From Pseudovibrio ascidiaceicola (GTDB lineage: Bacteria; Pseudomonadota; Alphaproteobacteria; Rhizobiales; Stappiaceae), in assembly GCF_900114245.1 (NCBI RefSeq), contig NZ_FOSK01000016.1:1-64000 (forward strand): DNA of 64,000 bases. The letters run 5' to 3'. Below, in pieces: positions 26,776 to 36,034 of the stretch. The position numbers and the translations under genes were made by a program. Under the pieces are notes generated by a model. It made no database searches, was not told where the DNA came from, and was given only the letters and a program-made list of their open reading frames with translations. Numbering within the stretch: the stretch's first letter is position 1; each line of letters opens with the position of its first letter.

Positions 26776-27741
26776 ATGCCAAATACGCAAATTGAGCAAT
26801 ATCGTCATATCGATGCACTTGTGTATCACGGGATCAATCTTCTGGATCTGGCAGGCCCTATGCAGGCGTTCTGGACGGCTGACAGCTATCATCCCAAGTA
26901 TAAACTCAGGATTCTCTCTGTTGATGGTCAACCCATAGAAACCCAGCCCGGGATCAAAATCGCCGTTGATGGGAAGATATCCGACTGGAACCCCAAAGCA
27001 GATCTTCTGATCCCCGGAGGGCGCGTCGATAAAGAGCTGCGCAGCAGTGCTCTTCACTCGCTTCTTCAAAAGGCCGCAGCAAGAACAAACGGCGAGCGTA
27101 TCATCTCCATCTGCTCTGGTGCACTTATTCTCGCAGACGCTGGCATTTTAGATGGCAAACAAGCCAGCACCCATTGGAGCCGCGCTTCCACCGCTCAAAC
27201 AGACTTCCCCGATGTGAACTGGCAGCTCAACCAGCTCTTCGTCAATTCAGGCAATATCTACACGTCCGCAGGTGTCACAGCAGGCATCGATCTGACGTTG
27301 CACCTCATAGAGCAAGACCTGGGCTCAGCCATCTCACTAAAGACGGCACAAGAGCTGGTGGTCTACTTACGCCGCAACGGCGGGCAAGCGCAGTTCTCAT
27401 CTGCCCTTTCCCTGCAAGCAGCAGGTCAATCCAACATTGCAAAACTCTCCGAAATCATCCTGTCAGAGCCAGAAGCTGATTGGACCATCGAGAACATGGC
27501 AAAGTCCGCAGGCGTCTCCACTCGCACCCTGCACCGCCGCCTGAAAGAAGACATTGGCGCGACTCCAGCCCAGTTCGTAGAACGCTTGCGGCTGGATCTA
27601 GCCAGAACAGCTCTCCTCAAACGCAGTTCTATCAAGCAGGCAGCCAATCTCTCCGGCTTTGGCCATATCCAAAACCTGCGCCGCGCCTTCCAACGCAACT
27701 TCGGCATCACACCCTCTGAATATGTAGAGAGGTTTTCCTGA
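26776..27741 (+). CDS. GlxA-type transcriptional regulator (DJ-1/PfpI + AraC)
   Basis: A 321-residue regulator. Residues about 10-180 form a DJ-1/PfpI-like domain with LVYHGINLLDLAGPMQAFW and the nucleophile-elbow-like ISICSGALILADAGILDG; residues about 215-318 form the AraC helix-turn-helix pair with VSTRTLHRRLKEDIG and NLSGFGHIQNLRRAFQRNFG. Such proteins sense small molecules or interact with amidase-like ligands. A TTG start 30 bases upstream is possible. It is divergent from the MFS gene and overlaps the next TetR gene by one base (TGATG), so the pair is co-translated. Confidence 0.85.
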   Translation: MPNTQIEQYRHIDALVYHGINLLDLAGPMQAFWTADSYHPKYKLRILSVDGQPIETQPGIKIAVDGKISDWNPKADLLIPGGRVDKELRSSALHSLLQKAAARTNGERIISICSGALILADAGILDGKQASTHWSRASTAQTDFPDVNWQLNQLFVNSGNIYTSAGVTAGIDLTLHLIEQDLGSAISLKTAQELVVYLRRNGGQAQFSSALSLQAAGQSNIAKLSEIILSEPEADWTIENMAKSAGVSTRTLHRRLKEDIGATPAQFVERLRLDLARTALLKRSSIKQAANLSGFGHIQNLRRAFQRNFGITPSEYVERFS

Positions 27742-28292
27742 TGCCCGAGACAACCACACCACGAGGCCGACCACAAAACAGTGAGCTTACCCGCCAGATC
27801 CTGACCACAACGCTCAATGCACTTGCTGCGGGCGGATATCATGGAACCTCAACGCAGCAAATTGCAGATGCGACAGGCACGTCCAAACAAGCGCTGTATC
27901 GCCGCTGGAAGAATAAAGCCGCCTTGGCACTCGAAGCCCTCCGCTACGGGTTCCGACAAGTGCCACCCACCTATCCCGGTATGTCCTCTTTTCACAATGA
28001 TCTGCTGGAAGCCACCTCAGGCACCCTCAACGCCCTACACGAAACCCCGCTAGGCGCCGCATGGCTCGCCTTGCTCTCAGAGCCTTCGTTAGCGGAGGAA
28101 CTTTCCCTCATTGAAGGCGAACAGCGCACGCACTTCAGACAGATTTTCGTTTACTGGAATACCACTGCAACCATGGAGACAAGCATCGACCAACTGCTCG
28201 GTTTTGTGTTTTTCACCAGCCTCGTTCGCAGGAGAAAATCGACACTAAGGGAAATTACCGAGTTAATTCAGAGCATTACAAGCCGATCATAA
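27741..28292 (+). CDS. TetR-family transcriptional regulator
   Basis: A 183-residue regulator. The N-terminal DNA-binding domain covers residues about 10-55: ILTTTLNALAAGGYHGTST, then the turn and recognition helix GTSKQALYRRWKNK. The C-terminal domain begins LLEATSGTLNALHETPLG and resembles the TetR_C_16/33 type. The start codon overlaps the stop of the GlxA-type gene, so both regulators are made together, an unusual double control likely aimed at the divergent MFS gene. Confidence 0.85.
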   Translation: MPETTTPRGRPQNSELTRQILTTTLNALAAGGYHGTSTQQIADATGTSKQALYRRWKNKAALALEALRYGFRQVPPTYPGMSSFHNDLLEATSGTLNALHETPLGAAWLALLSEPSLAEELSLIEGEQRTHFRQIFVYWNTTATMETSIDQLLGFVFFTSLVRRRKSTLREITELIQSITSRS

Positions 28293-28481
28293 AAAATCAA
28301 AGCCGCTCTCCTCTTGGTGAAGACACTTGATTGGCACTTGTACACCCTCCTGGGGCAAGAAGATTGGGCCTCGCAAGAACGGGCAATTTCCGCAAGCCGA
28401 GGTTGTCGAACAAACAAAGCATTCTTCCTGACCTGGTTTTGTTTGTCCGGCGAAATTCATTGTTTCATTGAGGGTAATATA

Positions 28482-28955
28482 ATGAAAATCAAATCTATCG
28501 CTGTTGCAGCGGCTATTGCAGGTGCTGCCCTGTCCGCAAGCACATTCGGCGCATTCGCTGATGAGATCTCCACATTCACCTCTGGTGGTTATGCGATTGG
28601 TGGTACCGATCCTGTTGCATACTTCACACAAAACAAGCCTGTTCAGGGTAAAGCTGAATTTACCGCACAGTACGACGGAGTAACCTGGAAATTCTCCAGC
28701 GCTGAAAACCGTGACAAGTTCGTTGCAGAACCAGCAAAGTTTGCTCCACAGTACGGCGGCTGGTGTGCAGTTGGTGCTTCCTTCGGCAGCAAGCTTGAAA
28801 CCAAGCCTGAACTCTGGGACATCGTTGACGGTAAGCTCTACCTCAATGCCCACGATGGTGCAGTAAAGCGCATGCAGTCCCGCACAATCGAAACAATCAC
28901 CAATGCAGACACAAACTGGGTTGATATCCGCGACGTGCCAGCAGACAAACTCTAA
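28482..28955 (+). CDS. Exported YHS-domain protein (copy 1)
   Basis: A 157-residue protein with a signal peptide (hydrophobic AVAAAIAGAALSAS, cleavage near FA-DE). The mature part has the YHS domain: GGYAIGGTDPVAYF, TWKFSSAENRDKF and FAPQYGGWCAVGASFG. YHS domains bind metals or haem-like groups in other proteins, but the role of these stand-alone secreted forms is unknown. A frame open upstream to 28314 lacks a signal sequence at its start, so the ATG after GAGGGTAATATA is chosen. Followed by a strong terminator and a close paralogue. Confidence 0.9.
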   Translation: MKIKSIAVAAAIAGAALSASTFGAFADEISTFTSGGYAIGGTDPVAYFTQNKPVQGKAEFTAQYDGVTWKFSSAENRDKFVAEPAKFAPQYGGWCAVGASFGSKLETKPELWDIVDGKLYLNAHDGAVKRMQSRTIETITNADTNWVDIRDVPADKL

Positions 28956-29049
28956 GTTTCCTTCAGTGCATATGCCGCAATAGGCGATGCCTAGCGCCTA
29001 TTCCGACATCTCCCCAAATCTCATGGTGGCATATGCATTGAGCCCTAGA

Positions 29050-29083
29050 GAAAGCCGCAGAAATCTGCGGCTTTCTTTCGTTT
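29050..29083 (+). terminator. Terminator of YHS gene copy 1
   Basis: GAAAGCCGCAG and CTGCGGCTTTC form an 11-bp perfect stem with loop AAAT, followed by TTTCGTTT. It lies 94 bases past the stop codon. Confidence 0.9.
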
Positions 29084-29348
29084 CCGACGCACGTCCCCTC
29101 AAGGCCAATACCAAAAAGACTAACACTGCATCTACAACGAGTTACGCCTTCTCATGTGTCTTTTGCAGCGAGCAATCCACGCCCTCACAACCAGTTCTCA
29201 AAACGGTGATGAAGCGTTATTGGCCTTAAGATAAGTATTCACGCATAGTGTTTTCAGAACATAGATAAAAACCAGTGGTTCCCCATAATCAACTGGTAAA
29301 CGAAACAAGCCAGACTTGGCTTCAACGATCAGTCCGAAGGAGTTGCCC

Positions 29349-29822
29349 ATGCCGATCAAATCTTCAGTTCTTGCAGTTGGACTAGCACTGTCAGCACTTG
29401 TAACTGTTCCGATGACGGCAATGGCCGATGACGTAACCAACTTCGTTGAAGAAGGCTACGCAATCAAAGGAACTGATCCGGTCGCTTACTTCACTGAAGG
29501 CAAGCCAGTTCCAGGCAAAAAAGAGTATTCCACGCAGTATCAGGATGTAACGTGGCTTTTCTCTTCTGCTGAAAACCTCGACAAGTTCAAAAAGGATCCA
29601 ACCAAGTACGCGCCTCAGTATGGCGGTTGGTGTGCAACTGGTGTGAGCTTCGGAGTAAAAATTCCGATCCAGCCAGAGCAATGGAAGATCGTTGATGGCA
29701 AACTTTACCTGAATGCCCATGCAGGTGCCCAGCGTCACTTCCTGAAAGACCCGAACGCTTCCATCGCCCGGGCAAATGAAAACTGGCCAACGATCATACA
29801 CACGCCAGAAGCAGACCTTTAA
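29349..29822 (+). CDS. Exported YHS-domain protein (copy 2)
   Basis: A 157-residue paralogue of the gene at 28482, with signal peptide (LAVGLALSALVTVPMTAMA) and the YHS motifs GYAIKGTDPVAYF, TWLFSSAENLDKF and YAPQYGGWCATGVSFG. Both copies share the C-terminal LYLNAHXGA segment. GAAGGAGTTGCCC precedes the ATG. A separate promoter is implied by the terminator between the two copies, so they may be expressed under different conditions. Function unknown; periplasmic location is inferred. Confidence 0.9.
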   Translation: MPIKSSVLAVGLALSALVTVPMTAMADDVTNFVEEGYAIKGTDPVAYFTEGKPVPGKKEYSTQYQDVTWLFSSAENLDKFKKDPTKYAPQYGGWCATGVSFGVKIPIQPEQWKIVDGKLYLNAHAGAQRHFLKDPNASIARANENWPTIIHTPEADL

Positions 29823-29935
29823 GCGAACCCCACACCCAAGCTCCCTTGAAGGCCATTCCAGTCACGCGTGCCCCCAACATAAGCGTGACCCCGCGGTAAA
29901 AGCAATAAAACGCGGAATGTGTCCCTCTCAAACTC

Positions 29936-29969
29936 AAAAGGCCTCAGTTCATGCTGAGGCCTTTTCTTG
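29936..29969. terminator. Bidirectional terminator between YHS copy 2 and UPF0173 gene
   Basis: AAAAGGCCTCAG pairs with CTGAGGCCTTTT, a 12-bp perfect stem with 6-base loop, followed by CTTGT. It serves the convergent genes at 29349 (plus) and 29994 (minus). Confidence 0.85.
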
Positions 29970-29993
29970 TATCCGGTAATCCAAGATGTCTGA

Positions 29994-30734
29994 TCAGGAT
30001 GCCGTAACGCTGTGGTTGACTGTCACCGTCTCCCCCGGCTTCAGCTTTGCCACCCGAAATGCATCATCCTCCATACATTCGGTAAACTGATCAGCATTTT
30101 GGTCCAAAATCGGGAAGGTACCGTAGTGACACGGAATAATGGTCTGGAACTCAAAGAACCGCTGACACGCCATCGAAGCAGTGCGCGCGCCCATAGTGAA
30201 CCGATCGCCAATCGGCACAATCCCAATCTGGGGCCGATAGATTTCGTTGATCAGCTCCATATCAGAGAAGATATCCGTATCACCCATATGTAACAGTGTT
30301 GGCTCATCCTCAGCCATCATCACCACACCTGCCGGATTACCCAGATACACATCTGCAATGCTGCCTTCACTATCAAACGAACAGGCAGAACTGTGCACCG
30401 CATTGGTCAAAGCAACACCAAATGCACCCATATTCACGCAGCCGCCATGGTTCATTGGATTGATCTTCTCAATACCTTTGTCCTGCGCCCACATGCAGAT
30501 TTCCCAGTTCGCCGTCAGCGTTGCACCAGTCGCTTTCAAAATATCAATGGTATCGCCCACATGATCATCATGGCCGTGGGTCAAAAGAACATGGTCCACA
30601 CCTTCGCTCACTTGCCCCACGCTCATCTCCGCCGGAAAACTCGGATTGCCGGATAAGAACGGATCAATCAGAAGCGTTGCCCCTGGAATATAAACCTTGA
30701 AAGCAGAATGGCCCAGAAACTGTAAATCCATACT
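29994..30734 (-). CDS. UPF0173 metal-dependent hydrolase (MBL fold)
   Basis: A 246-residue cytosolic metallo-beta-lactamase-fold protein. It starts MDLQFLGHSAFKV, has the metal-binding VLLTHGHDDHVGDT, and further ligands in HMGDTDIFSD and IIPCHYGTFP. The family (YtkL/TTHA1429-like) is widespread and its substrate is not known. The frame continues upstream to 30821, but the family normally begins at this Met. Monocistronic between two terminator or promoter regions. Confidence 0.85.
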   Translation of the reverse strand, partial: SMDLQFLGHSAFKVYIPGATLLIDPFLSGNPSFPAEMSVGQVSEGVDHVLLTHGHDDHVGDTIDILKATGATLTANWEICMWAQDKGIEKINPMNHGGCVNMGAFGVALTNAVHSSACSFDSEGSIADVYLGNPAGVVMMAEDEPTLLHMGDTDIFSDMELINEIYRPQIGIVPIGDRFTMGARTASMACQRFFEFQTIIPCHYGTFPILDQNADQFTECMEDDAFRVAKLKPGETVTVNHSVTAS

Positions 30735-30863
30735 ACCAATCCCCCAATGCGGAGCGCCGAAACGCGGCACATCCGTGATATCTAAAATATTATCTAAACT
30801 AGTAGGAATTTGGTTACACAACCCTTAAATGTAACCGGACACTGGCAAAACTCCGATAATGCC

Positions 30864-31553
30864 CTAGGAGATCTTCCAGTCAATCTCTGCAATACCATGT
30901 TCTTTCAAATAGGCATTGGTTTTGGAAAATGGAGCCGACCCGATAAAACCGCGCCGTGCCGACAACGGCGATGGATGGGCACTCATCAAAACCAGATGCT
31001 TGCTCTCATCAATCAGTTCCAGTTTCTTCTGCGCATGAGCCCCCCACAGGATGAACACCAGATGCTCTCGTGCCTCAGATAGCCCCTTGATCGCAGCATC
31101 CGTAAACGGCGCCCACCCCTTCTTGGCATGAGAGCCAGCCTTGGCTTCTTCCACGCTCAAAGACGTATTGAGCAGCAAGACACCCTGCTCCGCCCAATGT
31201 GTCAGGCAGCCATGAGGCGCAGGCGCATAACCAAGGTCGCTCTCCAGCTCCTTGTAGATATTGCGAAGCGAAGGCGGCAGTTTCACGCCTTTGCGAACTG
31301 AGAAGGAAAGTCCATGTGCCTGTCCTGCCCCGTGGTAGGGATCCTGTCCAAGGATGACAACACGCACATCACTCAGTGCAGCAGCATTAAAGGCGGCGTA
31401 GCAATCAGTTGTTGGCGGATAAATGGCTTTCCCTTCCGCTTCTTCCGCCTCCAAAAAGGCCTGAAGTTTCTGAAAGTAGGGTTTATCCATTTCAGGAGCC
31501 AGAATGCCCTGCCATCCCTCTTCAAACTGCACTTGCGTCACGCCTATATCCAC
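30864..31553 (-). CDS. ung: Uracil-DNA glycosylase
   Basis: A 229-residue DNA repair enzyme that removes uracil from DNA. The water-activating motif VVILGQDPYHGAGQAHGLSF includes catalytic Asp71; the DNA-intercalating loop is SAHPSPLSARRGF. Family 1 length. It is divergent from ruvX, and its minus-strand neighbour downstream is the MBL-fold gene. The 131-base gap to ruvX must hold both promoters. Confidence 0.96.
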   Translation of the reverse strand: MDIGVTQVQFEEGWQGILAPEMDKPYFQKLQAFLEAEEAEGKAIYPPTTDCYAAFNAAALSDVRVVILGQDPYHGAGQAHGLSFSVRKGVKLPPSLRNIYKELESDLGYAPAPHGCLTHWAEQGVLLLNTSLSVEEAKAGSHAKKGWAPFTDAAIKGLSEAREHLVFILWGAHAQKKLELIDESKHLVLMSAHPSPLSARRGFIGSAPFSKTNAYLKEHGIAEIDWKIS

Positions 31554-31684
31554 CTGCTCAATCTTCTTGCATCCTTACCTTTATCAGAACAGCCATCGCA
31601 CGGTTCAGTAGGAAGTAGCATGTCCCCGAGAAAAATATAGATTACCGGCTTGGCGTCACCCTCAAGCCGTGCTAACCCGCCGCC

Positions 31685-32182
31685 ATGGCAAATGATCCCT
31701 CTCTTTCTCTCGAAGATTTCTGCGACGCGCTTTATGACGATGATCGCCTGATCGGTATCGACCTTGGCACCAAAACCATTGGTCTGGCACTGACTGATTC
31801 TGGACGACAGATCGCTTCTCCATTGGAGACCATCAAGCGCAAGAAGTTTACACAGGATGTAGAACGTCTGCTGGATCTTTGTCAGGAACACAGTGTCTTT
31901 GGCCTCGTCATCGGCTTGCCGCTCAACATGGATGGCACCGAGGGCCCGCGCTGTCAGGCGACCCGAGCGTTCGTGCGCAACCTTGCCCAGAAAACGGAAA
32001 TCCCGATCACCTATTGGGATGAACGTCTCTCCACCGCTGCCGTCACACGCACACTTATCGAAGCAGACCGCTCCCGCGCCCGCCGTGCCGAACTGGTCGA
32101 CAAGATGGCCGCCTCCTACATTCTGCAAGGCTTTCTGGACCGCATCAACTATGGCGGCACTTCTCTCTTTGAAGACGCGTAG
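31685..32182 (+). CDS. ruvX: Holliday junction resolvase-like RuvX (YqgF)
   Basis: A 165-residue RNase H-fold nuclease of the YqgF family, implicated in 16S rRNA 5'-end processing and also called a putative resolvase. It has [17 protein letters not shown] with the first catalytic Asp, [15 protein letters not shown], and the [13 protein letters not shown] motif, plus [15 protein letters not shown] with a late Asp. In related genomes ruvX often precedes gatC; here other genes intervene. The AEC transporter follows 168 bases later. Confidence 0.92.
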   Translation: MANDPSLSLEDFCDALYDDDRLIGIDLGTKTIGLALTDSGRQIASPLETIKRKKFTQDVERLLDLCQEHSVFGLVIGLPLNMDGTEGPRCQATRAFVRNLAQKTEIPITYWDERLSTAAVTRTLIEADRSRARRAELVDKMAASYILQGFLDRINYGGTSLFEDA

Positions 32183-32350
32183 ACCCAGTTCCCAAGCAAC
32201 AACACTTGAGAAAATTTAAGGCGCTCTGCGCTTTACCACTCAGCTTTTTTCAGGCTACGTGAATAGACGGATACGCGCATCAATGCGCACTTTGTCCATC
32301 CACTTGCAAAGACACTTTCCTGTCTGTGCAACAGCCTGAAAAGCACACGC

Positions 32351-33289
32351 ATGTTCTCTGCCCTGTCAGCCATCATCTCTGTCTTGCTCCTCACAGCCAC
32401 AGGATGGTTCCTCCGTCATCGCAATCTCATCCCAAGAGAACGATGGAGCGGCATGGAAGATCTCGCCTATTGGGTTCTCTTCCCCGCGATCATCCTGATC
32501 AACGTGGGCACCTCAGATTTCTCGGCAATGCCCGTTATGGAAATTACCATATCGGTACTGGGGACATTCTCGCTTCTGGCCATTCTCTGCCTCACCTTAC
32601 AGCCATTTCTAAAACAGAAGTTTGCGATCGAAGGTCCACGCTTCACGTCAATCTTTCAGGGCGTTGTACGCTGGAATGGCTTTGTTGCCATGGCGATTGC
32701 AGCCAATAGTTTTGGAGAGGAAGGTGTAGCGCTGGTGGCGGTCATCATGGCAATCATGATCCCGGCAGCAAACCTGCTCTGCGTGATTGTATTGTCGATC
32801 TATGCAGGAGGCTCTGTCCCCTCACCAAAGACGCTTGCAAAAGAGCTGATAAAGAACCCCTTCATCATCAGCGTTGCAGCAGGTGGCCTCATCAACGCGT
32901 CTGGTGGTTATATCCCGGAAGTTATTGCAAACTATCTGACATTTTTGGGAAGTGCCGCCCTGCCAATCGCAGTTCTGTGCGTCGGTGCAGCTTTGGATTT
33001 GGGAGCGTTACGTCGCCCGGGCCCAGCGCTCACATCAGCTCTGCTTTTACGCAACGTACTTGCACCGGGCATTGCCTTGAGTTTCGCACTTGCACTTGGG
33101 CTTGACGAAATCTCGGCAACCATCGTCACGCTGGTGTTCTCTGTTCCAGCAGCAGGTGCAAGCTTTGTTCTGGCAAGAAAAATGGGCGGCGACGCCAAAT
33201 TGATGGCCGAAATTCTGACCCTTCAGACAGTCGCCGCCGCAATCACTATTCCGACGTGGTTAGTGGTCGTGGCTTACTTGATTGGGTAA
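32351..33289 (+). CDS. AEC-family transporter
   Basis: A 312-residue membrane protein with about 10 hydrophobic segments in the two five-helix halves typical of the auxin efflux carrier family (for example FLGSAALPIAVLCVGAALDL in the second half). Bacterial members export or import organic acids and amino acids such as malate. The substrate is unknown. The 3' end overlaps the 3' end of aidB by 16 bases on the other strand. A short dyad, GCGCAT-CA-ATGCGC at 32275-32288, lies in the leader. Confidence 0.85.
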   Translation: MFSALSAIISVLLLTATGWFLRHRNLIPRERWSGMEDLAYWVLFPAIILINVGTSDFSAMPVMEITISVLGTFSLLAILCLTLQPFLKQKFAIEGPRFTSIFQGVVRWNGFVAMAIAANSFGEEGVALVAVIMAIMIPAANLLCVIVLSIYAGGSVPSPKTLAKELIKNPFIISVAAGGLINASGGYIPEVIANYLTFLGSAALPIAVLCVGAALDLGALRRPGPALTSALLLRNVLAPGIALSFALALGLDEISATIVTLVFSVPAAGASFVLARKMGGDAKLMAEILTLQTVAAAITIPTWLVVVAYLIG

Positions 33290-34932
33290 AGCCACTCCAA
33301 AATGCCCTTGGCATCATAGCGAGCATCCAGCATGCCATAGCTTGAACGCCACTGGCCTGCCATACGGGTCTCAATAAACGCATTGGCAATCGCTGGAGGA
33401 GCAACTTCCTTCAGCGCCGCAGCCGCAGCTGTGATCGCCAGCTGTTCCGTCAGCAACCGCGCACCGCCCTCATCTTCCAGACACGTCCGCGCAGCAGCCT
33501 GCAACACTTCAACAGACACCTTGCCCGCAGGACCAAGATCAGCTTCCAGCATGCCAAGCACATTCATGAAGCTGTCTGGAGTGCGATGCATGGCACGCAG
33601 CAGGTCCAGCGCCATGATGTTGCCTGAGCCTTCCCAGATGCTGTTGACTGGGGCTTCGCGATAGATACGAGCCATGTCGTGGTCTTCCACATACCCGTTA
33701 CCACCCAGACACTCCATCGCCTCAGCTGCAACGTTCTCTGCACTCTTACAGATCCAGTATTTCGCAGCAGGCGTGATGATCCGCAGGAAGTCAGCAGCTT
33801 GGCTGTCTTCACCTTCCAGATCCATACAGTGCGACAGTTTCAGCGCCAGTGCCTCACTTGCAGCCATGTCCAAAGACATATCCGCAAGAACCCGCTGCAT
33901 CAGTGGCTTCTCGATAAGACGAGCACCAAATGCACTGCGGTTGGAGGTGTGGTGCACAGCTCTGGAAATCGCGGCCCGCATCAGGGCAGAAGACCCGATA
34001 CAACAGTCCACACGGGTCGGCGTCACCATTTTCAAAATGGTCTTGATGCCCTTACCCACTTCCCCAACAAGGAAGCCAACAGCATTGTTAAACTCAACCT
34101 CGGAAGAAGCGTTGGACTTGTTACCCAGCTTGTTCTTCAGGCGCTGGAAATCCAGACCATTCACTTCACCGGTTTCCAAGATACGCGGCACGAGGAAACA
34201 GGTTGGGCCCTCTTCCAACTTGGCCAGCACGAGGAACGCATCACACATTGGCGCAGAGAAGAACCACTTATGACCATTGATCACATAAGTGTCGTCAGAA
34301 ACTTTTTCAGCGCGAGTGATGATCTGACGCAAGTCGGACCCACCTTGCTTCTCCGTCATGCCCATGCCAAGGCTTGCACCCATCTTCTGGCTGGCAGGGC
34401 GGAAACGCTGATCATACTTGCGGCTCAGGATGCGCTCATTCCAAACCTTGGCAAGCTCAGGCGCCTGAGTAAGGGCCATGGCAGACGCGTTGGTCATGGT
34501 CACGGGGCAAAGGTGCCCACCTTCCACCTGGCTCATCACGAAATACTTGCGCGCACGATTATAAAACGCACGCTCACCACCCGGTTCCATGGACTCAACG
34601 GACGCGCTATGCAGGCCAGCTTCAAACGAGCGGCGCATCAGCGCGTGATAGGACGGGTGAAATTCAACAACATCCAGACGGCGACCATACGGATCGTGTG
34701 TTTTCAGCACCGGTTCATTAACATTTGCCAATCTACCCAGATCCAGTGCATCTGCGGCTCCACACTGCTCACCAAACTTGATAAGCTCCTCCCGTGCAGA
34801 ATCGTTGGAGCCCGTGCCACCCAGATCAGCAAGGAGAATTGGATCACTCTCGGCAAGGTTATACCCACAATATGGCGGGGCCTGATTAATTACCCCTGTC
34901 GTCATAGTGGCTTGTGAAACTTTATCCATTTT
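33274..34932 (-). CDS. aidB: Acyl-CoA dehydrogenase AidB-type
   Basis: A 552-residue flavoprotein of the acyl-CoA dehydrogenase superfamily resembling E. coli AidB, a protein linked to protection against alkylation damage. Recognisable parts are MGMTEKQGGSDLRQI in the FAD-binding middle domain, NGHKWFFSAPMCDAFL, and the C-terminal domain helix with NVAAEAMECLGGNGYVEDH. It has the extra AidB-like C-terminal region. GGGAGGAAAA precedes the ATG, so the start at 34932 is used although the frame is open 81 bases further. Divergent from pyrB. Confidence 0.85.
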   Translation of the reverse strand, partial: KMDKVSQATMTTGVINQAPPYCGYNLAESDPILLADLGGTGSNDSAREELIKFGEQCGAADALDLGRLANVNEPVLKTHDPYGRRLDVVEFHPSYHALMRRSFEAGLHSASVESMEPGGERAFYNRARKYFVMSQVEGGHLCPVTMTNASAMALTQAPELAKVWNERILSRKYDQRFRPASQKMGASLGMGMTEKQGGSDLRQIITRAEKVSDDTYVINGHKWFFSAPMCDAFLVLAKLEEGPTCFLVPRILETGEVNGLDFQRLKNKLGNKSNASSEVEFNNAVGFLVGEVGKGIKTILKMVTPTRVDCCIGSSALMRAAISRAVHHTSNRSAFGARLIEKPLMQRVLADMSLDMAASEALALKLSHCMDLEGEDSQAADFLRIITPAAKYWICKSAENVAAEAMECLGGNGYVEDHDMARIYREAPVNSIWEGSGNIMALDLLRAMHRTPDSFMNVLGMLEADLGPAGKVSVEVLQAAARTCLEDEGGARLLTEQLAITAAAAALKEVAPPAIANAFIETRMAGQWRSSYGMLDARYDAKGILEWLYPIK

Positions 34933-35063
34933 TCCTCCCGCGAGTTGCCCCAGCGATTTTGATAGGTTAGCGCGCACGTTGCAACTGCGATTTGCACAAT
35001 AAAAACTATACATCTGTTGAGCTCTTTACGAACTCGGTGTTTCTGCCTATAGAAGGGTCTTCG

Positions 35064-36023
35064 ATGAGCAAGAAAACCACACATCGATCCTCAGCGTTCC
35101 CGCATCGCCATCTCCTCGGTATCGAGGGATTGCAGCCTCCCCACATTAATTACCTTTTGGACCTTGCCGACGAAGCCGTCGAAGTCTCCAGACAGGTAGA
35201 AAAGCAGAAAGCTGTTCTGCGTGGGCGAACGCAAATCAACCTCTTCTTTGAGGCTTCCACCCGCACCCAATCTTCTTTTGAGCTTGCAGGCAAGCGCCTG
35301 GGCGCGGATGTGATGAACATGTCGGTCTCCACCTCTTCGGTGAAAAAGGGTGAAACCCTGATCGACACAGCAGCAACCCTGAACGCCATGCGCCCTGATT
35401 TGCTGGTCGTTCGCCACCACGCCGCTGGTGCTGTCCACCTGCTGGCCCGCAAAGTCGGCTGCGCGGTCGTCAACGCCGGCGACGGCCCTCACGAACACCC
35501 AACACAGGCTCTGTTGGATGCCTTAACCATCCGCCGCCACAAAGGAACCCTCGGCGGCCTGACAGTAGCCATTTGCGGCGACATCCGCCATTCCCGCGTC
35601 GCACGCTCCAACATCATCCTTCTCTCCAATATGGGAGCCCGCGTGCGTGTCATAGCTCCCTCTACACTACTGCCCTCTGGTATTCATAGTATGGGCGTCG
35701 AAGTATTCACAGACATGCGCGAAGGACTAAAGGGCTGCGACATCGTCATGATGCTGCGTTTGCAACGCGAGCGTATGAGCGGTGCGTTTGTACCTTCTGT
35801 TCGTGAGTATTTCCGTTACCACGGTCTGGACTCGGAAAAACTCTCCTATGCCAAACCTGATGCTCTGGTCATGCACCCCGGCCCAATGAACCGCGGTGTT
35901 GAGATCTCAGCAGAAGTCGCGGATGGTCCACAAAGCCTGATCCGTGAGCAAGTAGAGATGGGCGTTGCCATTCGCATGGCAGTGCTTGAAGCACTTGCTC
36001 AAAACCTTCCCGACAACCACTAG
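35064..36023 (+). CDS. pyrB: Aspartate carbamoyltransferase catalytic subunit
   Basis: A 319-residue enzyme of pyrimidine synthesis that joins carbamoyl phosphate and aspartate. The carbamoyl-phosphate motif [20 protein letters not shown], the [11 protein letters not shown] and [16 protein letters not shown] segments, and the C-terminal [11 protein letters not shown] are all present. AGAAGGGTCTTCG precedes the ATG at 35064. It is followed 11 bases later by the degenerate dihydroorotase, so they form an operon and probably one complex. No pyrI is nearby, as expected for this class of catalytic trimer with a DHOase-like partner. Confidence 0.95.
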   Translation: MSKKTTHRSSAFPHRHLLGIEGLQPPHINYLLDLADEAVEVSRQVEKQKAVLRGRTQINLFFEASTRTQSSFELAGKRLGADVMNMSVSTSSVKKGETLIDTAATLNAMRPDLLVVRHHAAGAVHLLARKVGCAVVNAGDGPHEHPTQALLDALTIRRHKGTLGGLTVAICGDIRHSRVARSNIILLSNMGARVRVIAPSTLLPSGIHSMGVEVFTDMREGLKGCDIVMMLRLQRERMSGAFVPSVREYFRYHGLDSEKLSYAKPDALVMHPGPMNRGVEISAEVADGPQSLIREQVEMGVAIRMAVLEALAQNLPDNH

Positions 36024-36034
36024 AGGACACGCGC

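Noticed and set aside
28330-28350. TTGGCAC near 28330 as a sigma-54 promoter element
   Set aside because: No GC-containing -12 box (TTGC) at the right distance.
28987-29229. An 80-codon frame between the two YHS genes
   Set aside because: Runs through the strong terminator at 29050-29083 and shows no family or ribosome site.
33679-34917. A 412-codon frame antisense to aidB
   Set aside because: Caused by the codon pattern of aidB; no family features.
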